Source of the DNA: Linepithema humile | Taxonomy: Eukaryota > Arthropoda > Insecta > Hymenoptera > Formicidae | Reading direction: 5' to 3' | Assembly (NCBI RefSeq): GCF_040581485.1 | Contig: NC_090133.1 | Coordinates: forward strand, 27,988,139-28,052,138 | Length of the DNA: 64,000 nt | Shown here: piece after piece, positions 50,901 through 61,314 of the stretch | How the letters are laid out: each line of letters begins with the position of its first letter | Position numbering within the stretch: position 1 is the stretch's first letter | Notes under the pieces: generated by a model | The model's input: the letters and a program-made list of their open reading frames with translations, nothing else | The model's database searches: none | What the model was told of the DNA's origin: nothing | Translations under genes and position numbers: made by a program

Positions 50901-53900
50901 TTGTAAACTTTCGATTTTCACTTGCAGCTTGTTTGTCAGACGGAAAACTAAAATTTATTTACATTTTTTATTTTCAATCATTGGAAAACTCGCGTTTACT
51001 TCGCACGTTTCGAAAATCGGCCTATTTTGTAGAATTTCCGTTGAACAGACATTTTGCTTATCGCAAAATAGTTTGAAAATTGATCAGTTTTGAGCTGATA
51101 AGTATTCCCTATTTTTTGGATTAGCGTATATTACTTCTATTGCCACATTTTCGTATATTTGTTGATTAATGTATTAAAATCAAATGTATTTCCGACATTA
51201 ATTATTCAAATATATCGTACGCTTATCGTTATTTGTAATGCGGATGAGCAAAATAATTATACGATAAATTATCTAAAACGATTTGGGAAATCGCGCTAAG
51301 AATTAAAGCGTTCAACGTTTATCTTCAAATGCCTGATCGATGATTAATCAACGAAAATATCTTTGTGCGTTGAACGTTTGCATTAAGAAATCAATAGAAA
51401 CGATAAGATATTGCTGCTTACTTTGAGAAATAGACTGACAGGAATTAATTTATTTAATAATTTCTTGTCAGAACCACGTTTAAAAAGATGTTTCCGCTTC
51501 ACTTATACTGTCAAACTATCTATCACATAACGAGTAAATATTTTGACAGATATTAAGTATTGAAAATAAATAAGACTTTGAAAAATTAGATCTTTCAAAT
51601 ATTCACGGGTTTGATCTTTCCGAAAGATATTTGAATTTTTCTCCGAGAATAATAAGAGCGACACACTTGGCCGTCCAATGCGGCTTGCGATGCTTCTGAA
51701 AAAGGATCTATATTTAGAGCGTGCGTTTGGCACGGTGCTCTGTGCTTTAAATATTTTGTGTTCGATCGACGAAATGATGAAAATTTTCGTTTACGTGGTT
51801 GCATAAGTGGTCGAAGTAGGCTGCTAGCCGTGTGACGTCAAATGATGAGTTTAGGTTCGTCTTTGGTGGAAAAAAAGTAGGAAAGGATGAAACTCGTGCG
51901 AGTTGCTCATAAGTGGCTTTTTGAATTTCGTATATTCGCGTACGATTAATATTTGGAACACCACGCAGCGGTGTTCAAATGCGTCAATGACGAAAGTATA
52001 AATAACACGATAGAATCGCGTCCTCGTTTTTTTTTTCAGAAATTGAGGAATTTTGAGGAAATCGATTTTGTAAAAGAAAAAATTTGTACAATGCTATTGA
52101 AATTTGTTAGAGAATTGTTAAAACATTCTTTTTTAGATTTGTTAGAGAATTGTTAAATTCTATTAAATTTTCTATAAATCTCTATCACCAAGTGATGTTT
52201 TTAGTTTCATCTACTTTTTAATTCATTTTACTTATTCCGTTGTGTATTTTTATGTGAATAAAATGTAAAATATAAATAAAAATTAGTTTTACGAGTTATA
52301 AAAAGACCTATAAGAAGTTCTATCTCTTGTTATATTTTTTTTAGGCATGACTGTTATCTTCTATGCTTGCTTCTATGCCGGACTGGCGATACTTTTCAGC
52401 ATTTGCATGAAAGCCATGCTCGCCACATTGAGCTACGAGAAACCGAAGTGGACTCTAAGTAGCAGTCTCATAGGCACCAATCCAGGTAAGATTTTTGCCA
52501 AAGTGACAATTGCATTTAAAAAGTCATTATAAAACAATCTATTATGCTCTCGATGTAATTGTTTTTGAAAATTTATTTGTTCTCTCTTCCTCTACTGAAT
52601 ATAATGTTACTTTTCAAGACTTGATCGTAAATATACTTTTCGGGTCTTAATCTGAGCCTTGCTTTTTTTTTAATTGTTTGAGATACATAAATATATTATA
52701 GAAAAGAATCATGGTGCTTTTCTCAGATTAATATCTTTTTTATTTAAATATTATAAAAGGAAGCATTAAACTATACACTTCTCTTAAAAAGTTTTTATAT
52801 GCAACAAAATGACACCTGCTACTTCATCAATTCTTCGTGACAACATTTTTGTAGTGATGCGTTAGCATTTAATAGTTTGTTTTATAATTAAAAATTGCAC
52901 AATATTTCACCAAATTCTATTACGAGAATAAAAACTATTACTCACAATATTTTTGATGTAATTTTGACAGAAATATCATTTATAATACACAAGTTATTAA
53001 CAAATAAAAATTGTTATTGTTATTAAATAAAAAAGTATAATCAGAATTTTGTGCTTAAATCGTTTGAACTTTTTAATTGCATCATTTGTCAACGTAATCC
53101 AACAGGTTTGGGTTTTCGACCGATTCCGGAAAATCCTGATGAAAGATCGCTCGTTTGGTATAGCGCGTCGAATGCAACCGAAGTACAAAAATGGACGCGA
53201 CGTTTGGATGAGTTCTTGGAACGTGAGTAATAAGCCGAACAGCAAAAAAGCAGTCATTAATTATATTAATGTATATGCGCACACGTTTTCGGAAAAATAA
53301 TTCTAGACAGCTTATCGTAGATTTATATATTGATTAAAAATTAAAGAATTATATTGTTTTCCGCGTCCCGAAGTAAATCTTGGGAGTTATAGCTTCTCCA
53401 CAATTCGCTATCAGAGTTTGCCGCACAAATTATTATTTTTTTCACTTTTTGTGTCGTACATAAATGAAGCATAACGTGATGGAATTTGTACGAATTCAAT
53501 AGACTACATCAACTCGTCACTGTTACCGAATGGCGGCAGAAACCAGCAGATCTGTAACTACACTATGCCAGCAAAATCTGGTAACGTATGCGCAGTTGAC
53601 ATAAACAATTGGGGCCCGTGTGCGCCAAGTCGACAATACGGCTTCAACAACTCGGCACCTTGCATCTTCATTAAACTTAACAGGGTGAGATAGCGGAACG
53701 CGTGCACAATTTTTGTGCAAAATTATTCTATGAAAACTTATTTAATATAATCTTTTACAGACAATATATTAATTTTTTCTATTCTTTTTATTTAATTTTG
53801 TCTAATGTTTTTTTTATGTTTTTCCATATTATAATATATTGATGTATAGAACTATTTTTTATAAGATTTTTTAAAATGTTATTTTTCTCTCTCTCTCTCT

Positions 53901-55897
53901 CTTTCTCTCTCAGATATATGGATGGGTTCCTGAGTACTACAACGACACTCAGAATTTGCCATCCGATATGCCAGCTAGCTTAGTTAATTACATCAAGAGA
54001 ATCGACGCTTCATGGGTTAGTTAGTCGGTCAGTTAATTATATCAGTCGATAAATTAAATCTGGTTTAAACAAAATTCAAAAGTAAAAAAATTCAACTCTA
54101 AATTTACAACCAGTCTTAAATTCGAAACAATATGTCTCAAAAATAACGGAGAATTGACGCTGTATCAATTCAAACACTGAACGTATGTGCGAGTTTACTT
54201 TTTTCAAAGAGGACACGTTTGGATAATATAATAATACTAAAGTTATTGCTAAACTTTGTGCATTGTGGGTACTTTTTAAATATTATTGAAAATTTAAGAA
54301 ATTTTGAAATTAAACCAAGAATTAATTAAATGAAATTTCAATTTTAACAGTAGCGTTGAAAATTGAAACTTCTTGCCATTATATATAGGTTTCCTAGAAT
54401 TTTTATTAACATCTTGCTTAATACAGTTTATATTTGTTTTAAATTCCAGCTAAATACGGTTTGGGTGTCCTGCAGAGGAGAAAATCCTCATGACGTTGAA
54501 AACATTGGTCAGTTGGATTATTATCCGAAAGGACATGGCTTTCCAGGATTCTATTATCCATATGAGAATGTTCCCGGATACTTAAGTCCAGTCGTTGCCA
54601 TTCACTTTCGTCGACCAATAAGTGAGTTTGATATTTTACGAATAATATTTATAACAATAGGAAACAGGCAATATTCATATTTTTAGGTTCTTCAAAGATA
54701 AATAAAAAGATTGAAGGCAATAAGAACTAAAAACACGATTGTTGGAGCGCACAAACTATTTTTAATAAGCTAGGAACTATTATCAATCAAGATATTAAAC
54801 AAAAACGTTTTGATCGCAAGTTCGGGCTTTTTCCAGCTTGAGAAAAGACAAAAAAGAAAGAAAATTATGATCTGAATGTTTTGTATCTTGATTAATAATA
54901 GTTCTTAATTTTTCCGCTTCAATAATCACACTTTTGGTTTATTTTGCCTTGTATTTAAGGAAGTCTTTATTTTAATAAAAGACTGCAAAAAATCTCAAAC
55001 CACGATAATTTTTAATATTCATTTTTTAATTGTAAAATACGTTTTTAGTAACAATTTGAAATCGATTAATTGTAACAAATTCTAATCTCTCGCGTTTCTG
55101 TGCTCGTATACTTTCGTTAAAATCCTTGAAAAACTTAGACACAGTTACAGTCATCGTAATTTCCCGTTCTTTTCTCGATATGTGTATATAATACGCAATG
55201 TATAGTTAAAACATGTATCGTGTTTCAATACGTTATTTTTCGAATCCGCCATCATTGAGTTCATGTGACTTGTAAGCAAATGATGCACTCCAGATAAAAC
55301 CAGTAAAAGCCGGTATATTGCAGCATAGTATTGGTCGTCGAAAGGTGTCATCGGCCAATAACGCTTGGTTAAACCTGCATGGTTTAATGTGATTCTATTT
55401 TAATAATCCTTCATCGACATCTCTCTTTTTTTTTTTTTTTTAAACAAAAATTTAATCGCAAAAATATAAGAATAATTATCAAACTATAAATTATTAGATA
55501 CTTGAGAGTGTCACACGCATAATTTTAAAAATACCATTTAAGAATTATTAAATTTATATTAATTTAAATTTTACTTGTATTTTTATAACACTTTTAATAG
55601 GAAAAACTTGATATGGCTATTTTTGGATCAATTTTTTAATATCGTTCCTTTACCGTTTATCACTTTATTTATCAGTTTTCTAGATATTTAAAATTTATTC
55701 AAGCGTTTCTATAAAAACAAAAAAGACTTTATACGTGTAAAATACATGCATAAGAAAATTCTTAAAATCAAACTATTTTCATAGGAAACCAAATCATCAA
55801 CGTGGAATGCCGAGCATGGGCGAAGAACATTCAATACAGCTCAATTAGATCCGAAAAGAAAGGTGCGGTACACTTTGAATTGATGGTTGACGAGTGA
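45949..55897 (+). CDS. Sodium/potassium-transporting ATPase subunit beta (nervana-like), copy A
   Basis: The beta subunit is a type II membrane glycoprotein needed for folding, delivery and K+ affinity of the sodium pump, and in insects also for septate junctions. Exons 45949-46102, 52345-52485, 53106-53222, 53503-53684, 53914-54015, 54450-54621 and 55785-55897 give 326 residues, the normal length. The N-terminal cytoplasmic part includes RTRWQIFRDGIHNPQEGTYC. One membrane span follows (VIFYACFYAGLAILFSI), then SLIGTNPGLGFRP. The ectodomain has six cysteines for the three conserved disulfides (CNYT, VCAVD, WGPC, APCIF, VSCRGEN, VECRAW), the signature YYPKGHGFPGFYYPYEN, and the terminal IF-type strand AVHFELMVDE. 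The first intron is 6.2 kb, the others 280-1163 bases. A possible second first exon is at 47805-47874. Confidence 0.95.
47805..47874 (+). CDS. Candidate alternative first coding exon of beta-subunit copy A
   Basis: An ATG at 47805 opens 23 codons (MSYVGFLDRLEAADPEPRVL and three more residues) and ends with one base before a GTGCGA donor at 47875. That leaves the same phase as the known first exon, so joining to 52345 keeps the frame and gives a shorter cytoplasmic tail before the membrane span. The stretch is markedly GC-richer than the intron around it. No transcript evidence is available, and the minus strand is also open here. Confidence 0.3.
47948..47996. repeat. (GA)n/(GT)n compound microsatellite
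   Basis: GA-rich repeats pass into GT repeats just downstream of the candidate alternative exon in the first intron. Confidence 0.85.
54734..54930. repeat. MITE in intron 6 of beta-subunit copy A
   Basis: The left arm (CACGATTGTTGGAGCGCACA, then GGAACTATTATCAATCAAGA) and the right arm in reverse (TGTGATTATTGAAGCGG, then AGAACTATTATTAATCAAGA) are inverted repeats of about 75 bases around a central spacer of roughly 50 bases. No coding capacity. Confidence 0.7.
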
Positions 55898-57559
55898 TCG
55901 TTGCAAATCGCGACGTTGCGATCATAAGGGTCGTCACTACCCTCGGTATCTCCGATTTTGTAGTTTGATTATGTGATTAGGAAATCTTGCGGTACACAAA
56001 ACGAATTCAAGCATGTCGAGAAACACCGCGAGGTGTTTGGATTTCTCATTATGATAACGAATCACCCTTCGCATCTGAAAGAAATTTATAGATTAATAAA
56101 TTCTTTATTTTCTAATGACACTGTATGTATAATTAACCAATTTTTCGAGATTCAAGCTTATCGAAGCTTGAACTCTTGATTACTCTTGATCTTAATAGGT
56201 TTATTACTTTCGGTTGTTCTGATAAAGAAAAGTTGTCTCCTGTTGATTCGCAAACACATACATAAAAATGTCGGTAATAAATGATATATAGGATATATAT
56301 TCAACTTTAGATTTTAACAAAAATATTAAAAATTTTCAATTTTTATAAATAATTTTTAATGTTGAAAATTTAAGAGTTTAAAAAAACGCAATTAAAAGTT
56401 ACATGGTTGAAAATGTGAGATTCAATTGTATATTTATTAAATATTTATTCGATATTTAAAAATCTCGAGATTTTAAAGGCCAAAAAATTAAAAGTAGTTT
56501 CAAGAATATAAAAATTTATAAAATTAAGGAATTTAAGTATTTTTAAGAAACCAGATAAAAATTTTTTAGGTTTTAAAAATTTTATCTAAAGTATTAAAAG
56601 TAAATCTAAGGTAAATCAAGCGGGGCAAAGGTACATTATACATTACAATCTATATATCCTAAACTGTAAAAAACATGATATTTGCGTTTAAATACTTTAC
56701 TATTGCAAAGAATTAAAATGCAAAATTGTCTTCTATACGTCTATCATTTTTTATCTTCATTTAAAAAAAAGTACGGGTTGTCATAGTTCTCAGATATCCT
56801 GCATATAAAATTTGAAGTAAAATCACTTTAAAAAAAGAAGTTAAAAATTGAAGACAGTTCAACAATATAAATAATTTAATCCCCATATTAACATAGGTTT
56901 TTGAAAATGAAAACGCACATTATATCATCATTTTTAGAGAGTTATCCTATAATCTTTAATATCCTATATATCTGGGTCTTATTGTTTTGTTATTTGTACA
57001 TACTCTAGCTTAGTTAAACATGTGTACGCTCGTCAATGTAAGTAATTTGTTTGCGAAGCGTTCTCGTACTTATTAAGATATAGGTGTAATAATTGTACAG
57101 AATGAATAATATGTCGCGCTTCACATATATAGTAATTATTACTTTTTAAATAAATGATAATAATGGTGGAAGGATAATTTAACATGCAAGTACAAATTTT
57201 TTTAACAGGGATAAGTATTATACAATCTTTAATTTATTCGTTGCGATTACATACATGTATTAATTTATTTTCCCGCTCCTTGCTCCCTCTCTAGTTTACT
57301 CTGTATATTAAATCATAGTAAACAAGTGGTATATATTTTTCTCACAGAAGCATATATTCAATTATAACTCGAAAACTAAGTTTCGAAAATTTTACAAAGA
57401 TTTTGAAGCCTCTTAGAAATCAAAGAATACAACATTTCAAGGACGTCAGGTTATTTTGAATCACTATATATATGTATTCCTATTTCAATAATACTCAACA
57501 TTTTCTGACTGTGAAATTTTTTTAATACAAATCAAGTTTTGGAGTGGTATATCAACTGT

Positions 57560-58036
57560 TTAAAAAATGATTCTTTTTTTTCTTCTTGAGAAGTTATTAT
57601 TTTTCTCTTCTTGTTTTGATGTCCCTAATTCTTTAACATTGATATCGATACTCTCAACATATTCTAATAATACAATTATGTGCATTTGTATTTTATTTAT
57701 TGGAAATTTTGGGAATAATTTATTCATACCATACCAGCCAAACCATAGAAAGAATGATATAAAAGATGGCATGTTCGTGAAAATGCTCAAATAATCAGTA
57801 GTCCGCATTTCATTGGAAAGAGTTATTATATTTATTCCAGCATGAGGAAAACAATTTAACTTCAATTGTTTACTGTTATTTTCTGTTATGTAATAAGCAT
57901 GATTTTTTATAATTTTGGGAACTTTATTTTTTGATAAATTCTTGTCATGTAAAATAAGTTGTTTTTTCAATTTATTGTTGGAGGGATTGCATTGAGTTTT
58001 TAAGATTTTTATTATCTTTTCTGGATTCCAGAAAAT
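57560..58036 (-). CDS. Unidentified 158-codon open stretch, possible terminal exon or pseudogene piece
   Basis: The minus strand is open for 158 codons plus stop, long for DNA this AT-rich. It begins directly after a TAG that could be a splice acceptor, in phase 0, with the residues IFWNPEKIIKILKTQC. It holds a hydrophobic aromatic segment (SFISFFLWFGWYGMNKLF) and a Lys/Asn-rich basic end (SRRKKRIIF). The first ATG is at about residue 85, so it is not a complete gene alone. Upstream minus-strand pieces (58270-58570) look broken by stops and frame changes. I do not recognise the family. It may be the last exon of an unseen gene, a decayed gene or a foreign insertion. Confidence 0.3.
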   Translation of the reverse strand: MFWNPEKIIKILKTQCNPSNNKLKKQLILHDKNLSKNKVPKIIKNHAYYITENNSKQLKLNCFPHAGINIITLSNEMRTTDYLSIFTNMPSFISFFLWFGWYGMNKLFPKFPINKIQMHIIVLLEYVESIDINVKELGTSKQEEKNNNFSRRKKRIIF

Positions 58037-59038
58037 CTATTACTTACTAAAAATAACACTTAATTCATAATAATCTAATTGTATTGCGTAACATAATGCT
58101 TAATCACTAATAATCCAATTATATTATAACGCGCTACACGAAATGCAGCGAGGAAAAGTGCAAATTTATTAAGAATCTATTATTTCTTAAAAATACTTTT
58201 ATGTGCGCGTTTTAAATTATAATTATAAAAGAAAAAAACAAACTAATATTAATATCTTTATATTGAATAATACATATAGATATTAAGTTAAATTAAAAAT
58301 TTATTCGGATTCTGCCAATAAACATCGTATTTTTTTATCATTATTAAATTGACTGAATGCATTTTTTGGGATTAAGCTATTATTAAGTCATTATTATTTC
58401 CATATTTGAAATCTATGATCATTATCTCTTTTTCTTTTAAAGGGAAAGAGAGAATAAACTTTACTTTGAAAATAATTTTTACAATACATATAATTGACAG
58501 TTTTCATTTAAAACCTTATATAAGGAAATAAGAATAAAAATGGAGTACGTCAATATTTTTATTGTTTTCGTTCATTTGTTTTTTATTATATGCAGTATTG
58601 ATGCGTACGTGATATAGTACTAATTTGTTAAAATTCTTTAAATTTGTATTCTGTCAATTATTAAATTAACAATTTTAAGTTATCAACAGTTATGGAAAGG
58701 CCACATATTTTCGATCAGTCTTGTACAAGTTTAACGAGCAGAAAAAAAAGGAATCTCTTCGCAATTGCTTCCTTACAACTATTCTTGACAATACAATAAA
58801 TGATGTAGCGCATAACACAATAACGCATATATAATAATCTATTTGATGAAGTTTCAGCGCCTGTTTCTTCTATCTCTCTATCTCATTCAACAAAACAATA
58901 AAAATTTGAATGAACTTGATATTATTATATTTGACATACTTGCCATTTTTACTTTAAACTCCTTTCACAACTTATTTATAATATGTTCTCTTATCTTTTG
59001 TATTATTCTTTTATTTGATAAGATTACTCACGTTCTCT

Positions 59039-59135
59039 CAGACAGCACGCGTGTCTTAAAGACATTCGAAAGACGTCATTTTTTGGACATCTTTTATATA
59101 TCCTTCAAATGTCTTTAAGACATGCGTGCTGTCTG
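59039..59135. repeat. Hairpin-type MITE with ~30-bp perfect-like inverted ends
   Basis: The left end CAGACAGCACGCGTGTCTTA and the right end in reverse CAGACAGCACGCATGTCTTA match at 19 of the first 20 positions and continue through AAGACATT. The unit is 97 bp and can fold into one stem. Confidence 0.8.
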
Positions 59136-59944
59136 GGTTGTTCATAAAAAGATAAAAAAATATGATATTATTTGTGTACATATTAGTTTCTATTATTATT
59201 TGAATGTTAAAAGTCTTCAAAATCGCACCTGATTATAAAAAGTCTACTCTACTAATATTATATGTATGTATGAGTATTCTGAATGATATTCCAAATGAGA
59301 TTCTTTTACATATTACAGGGTAGAGCATTTAAAGTATTACGAATTGTTAACTCTAAAAATATGCATCATAGCAAAAAATATTTTAGATAAAAATTATTTA
59401 ATTCGAAGAGGAAAAAAGATAGAGAGATGTTAATTTGACCTTGGGTCATCAAAGTAAGGATATTATTACAATTTAAAAAAAAATGGAAACCCTTATTTCT
59501 TATAAGTTTTGTATAAAATGCAATATCTTGTAAAGTATTCAAAAAATGGCAGATTCAATATAAGGCACACATATTTCAGAAAATGATGCAGTTAATGGAA
59601 ATATTTCAACGCTTTCAACGATGATTGTTTCACCTAGCCTACAATTTTCCTCTTATCTCTATTACTGTTATCCTTGTCAAATTTTCATATATCGCATTTT
59701 ACCTTAATGCACGTCCAAAAATCCATCAAATACTTCCGGAATGTCTGTCGTAAAAGATTTTTTTTCTGTTTTGTACTTGATTTATATCATTCAGAGAGTC
59801 GGCATCTAGTTGATTTCAAAGAAACGTTTCCTCTTCTCGCAATTTGATTGTTTGGAAAGTAAAGATTCGCTTATCTCAAAAGTCTCGAGGACACTCGTTG
59901 ATTTTCGTTTAAGAGACTACGCAGGAAGCCGAAGGCCAATTTCG

Positions 59945-61314
59945 TTAATCTATCATCAGCTCAAAATGGACTGCACCTATCTTGTCAGTACGACTGTGTT
60001 TGATATTCTTCGCCCATGCTTTGCATTCTACATTTATCAAGATTCCAGCTAAAAGTAAAAAATAAACATAAAGTAATTCGTGTATACTTTTACATTGATA
60101 TACGTTGATATCCGCTCTTCCCTTTTACTTACTTCGTGGTCTATAAAAATGTACCGCAACCAACGGACTTAAGTAACCCTCGGAATTTTCATAAGGATAA
60201 AAATAACCGGGGAAACCCTGACGTGGCAAGTACTCGATCGGCCCAATGTTTTCTTGATCAGCAGGATTTTCACCTTCGCACGACACCCAAATTGTATTCA
60301 ATTGCAAGGTATTGTTGTTTGCCACATCTCTGATGTGTTCCTTCAGCTCCTCTGGCATCTTATCCGGCAAGTTTTTAGTATCGTTGTAAAATTCGGGCCT
60401 CCAGCCATAAATCTGACAAATAAAATTATTATGAGAAACGTTTTTATTTCCAATTAATAATATTGATCTTTTTTAAGTTAGTAAATTCGAACCATATAAA
60501 ATATCTTCGAATAAATACCTATTACAAGTAATTGAAATAATTTATGACGTATGCAAAAAGTACCTTGTTCAATTTGAGGAAGATGCACGGGGCAGATTTA
60601 TGATAATTATATCTGTTTTCCTTCGTGCAAGGATGCCAATTTTTCACGTCAACGTCGCAAACCTTTCCGGGTGGCGGTGGCTGATTGTAATCGCACTTAT
60701 TAATATTAGCACCAAGACCAAGAACAGATCCGGGTGTTATATAATCTGAAATATTACAACATAACGATGATCAAACGTTCGGGAATCCAAAAATCAGAAA
60801 TTAATTCTTTAATATCCGAGCAACATAAATTTCTTTTTCATAGCAGATAGTTACCTTTCAAAAAATCTTGCAACGAATCCACCCAGTGCTTGAAGTTTTC
60901 GCTGTCGGTGCCTCTGTACCAGATCAAGGTGCTTTCCACATTGTCCGTCGGTGGCATCGGCCTGAATCCTAATCCTGTAGAGCAGGACAGCGTCGTTTAT
61001 TTAAAAATATGCAACATATTCTGTCTTGTTTCTTGATGCATTAAAAAATACGACCACGAAATAAAAAACGTTTAAACATAATTCGAACAAGTCTTTAATT
61101 AAAAATAAGCTGTTTAAAATCTTTATAGGTGGATATGTTTATTACACTAATGCACTAACAAAAAATAACTTACCTGGATTTGTCCCAATAATAGATTTCT
61201 CAAGCTGCCACTTTGGTATTCTTGGGTCGAGTGTTTGGTGGAATCCCCAGAGACAAATAGCGACAAGTGCCCCCAAAATGCCGTAAAATGTCAGGTAAAA
61301 AAGTCCAATTTTAC
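59945..61314 (-). CDS. Sodium/potassium-transporting ATPase subunit beta (nervana-like), copy B, lacking its first exon
   Basis: A second Na+/K+-ATPase beta subunit. Minus-strand exons 61174-61314, 60855-60974, 60564-60745, 60133-60412 and 59945-60048 code for about 275 residues. The first visible exon begins in the membrane span (KIGLFYLTFYGILGALVAIC) and ends GTNPG; its phase requires a preceding cytoplasmic exon that was not found up to 64000 and probably lies beyond. The ectodomain keeps six cysteines (KCDYN, VCDVD, WHPC, APCIF, VSCEGEN, NVECKAW), LGFRPMP, YLPRQGFPGYFYPYEN and the end GAVHFELMID. Exon lengths 141 and 182 equal those of copy A, while its 280-base exon corresponds to two exons (102 + 172) of copy A. 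The genes are ancient duplicates facing each other. Confidence 0.93.

Larger units (their letters stand above)
46103..52344 (+). other. First intron of beta-subunit copy A (6.2 kb)
   Basis: The intron separates the cytoplasmic N-terminus from the membrane-span exon. Most is AT-rich. GC-richer islands lie at 47760-47940, 49230-49500, 49980-50800 and 51640-51900 and may hold alternative promoters or enhancers. Open stretches in those islands (for example 50048-50302 and 49218-49496 on the minus strand) have no recognisable protein similarity. Confidence 0.6.
55898..59944. other. Convergent intergenic region between the two beta-subunit genes
   Basis: A 4-kb very AT-rich region between two converging stop codons; both 3' untranslated regions lie here. 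It also contains the unidentified open stretch at 57560-58036, further broken open pieces on the minus strand up to about 58570, and an inverted-repeat hairpin at 59039-59135. Confidence 0.6.

Noticed and set aside
58843..59118. 91-codon plus-strand open stretch rich in Leu, Ile and Phe
   Set aside because: It runs into the inverted-repeat element at 59039 and its hydrophobicity is what AT-rich random DNA gives.
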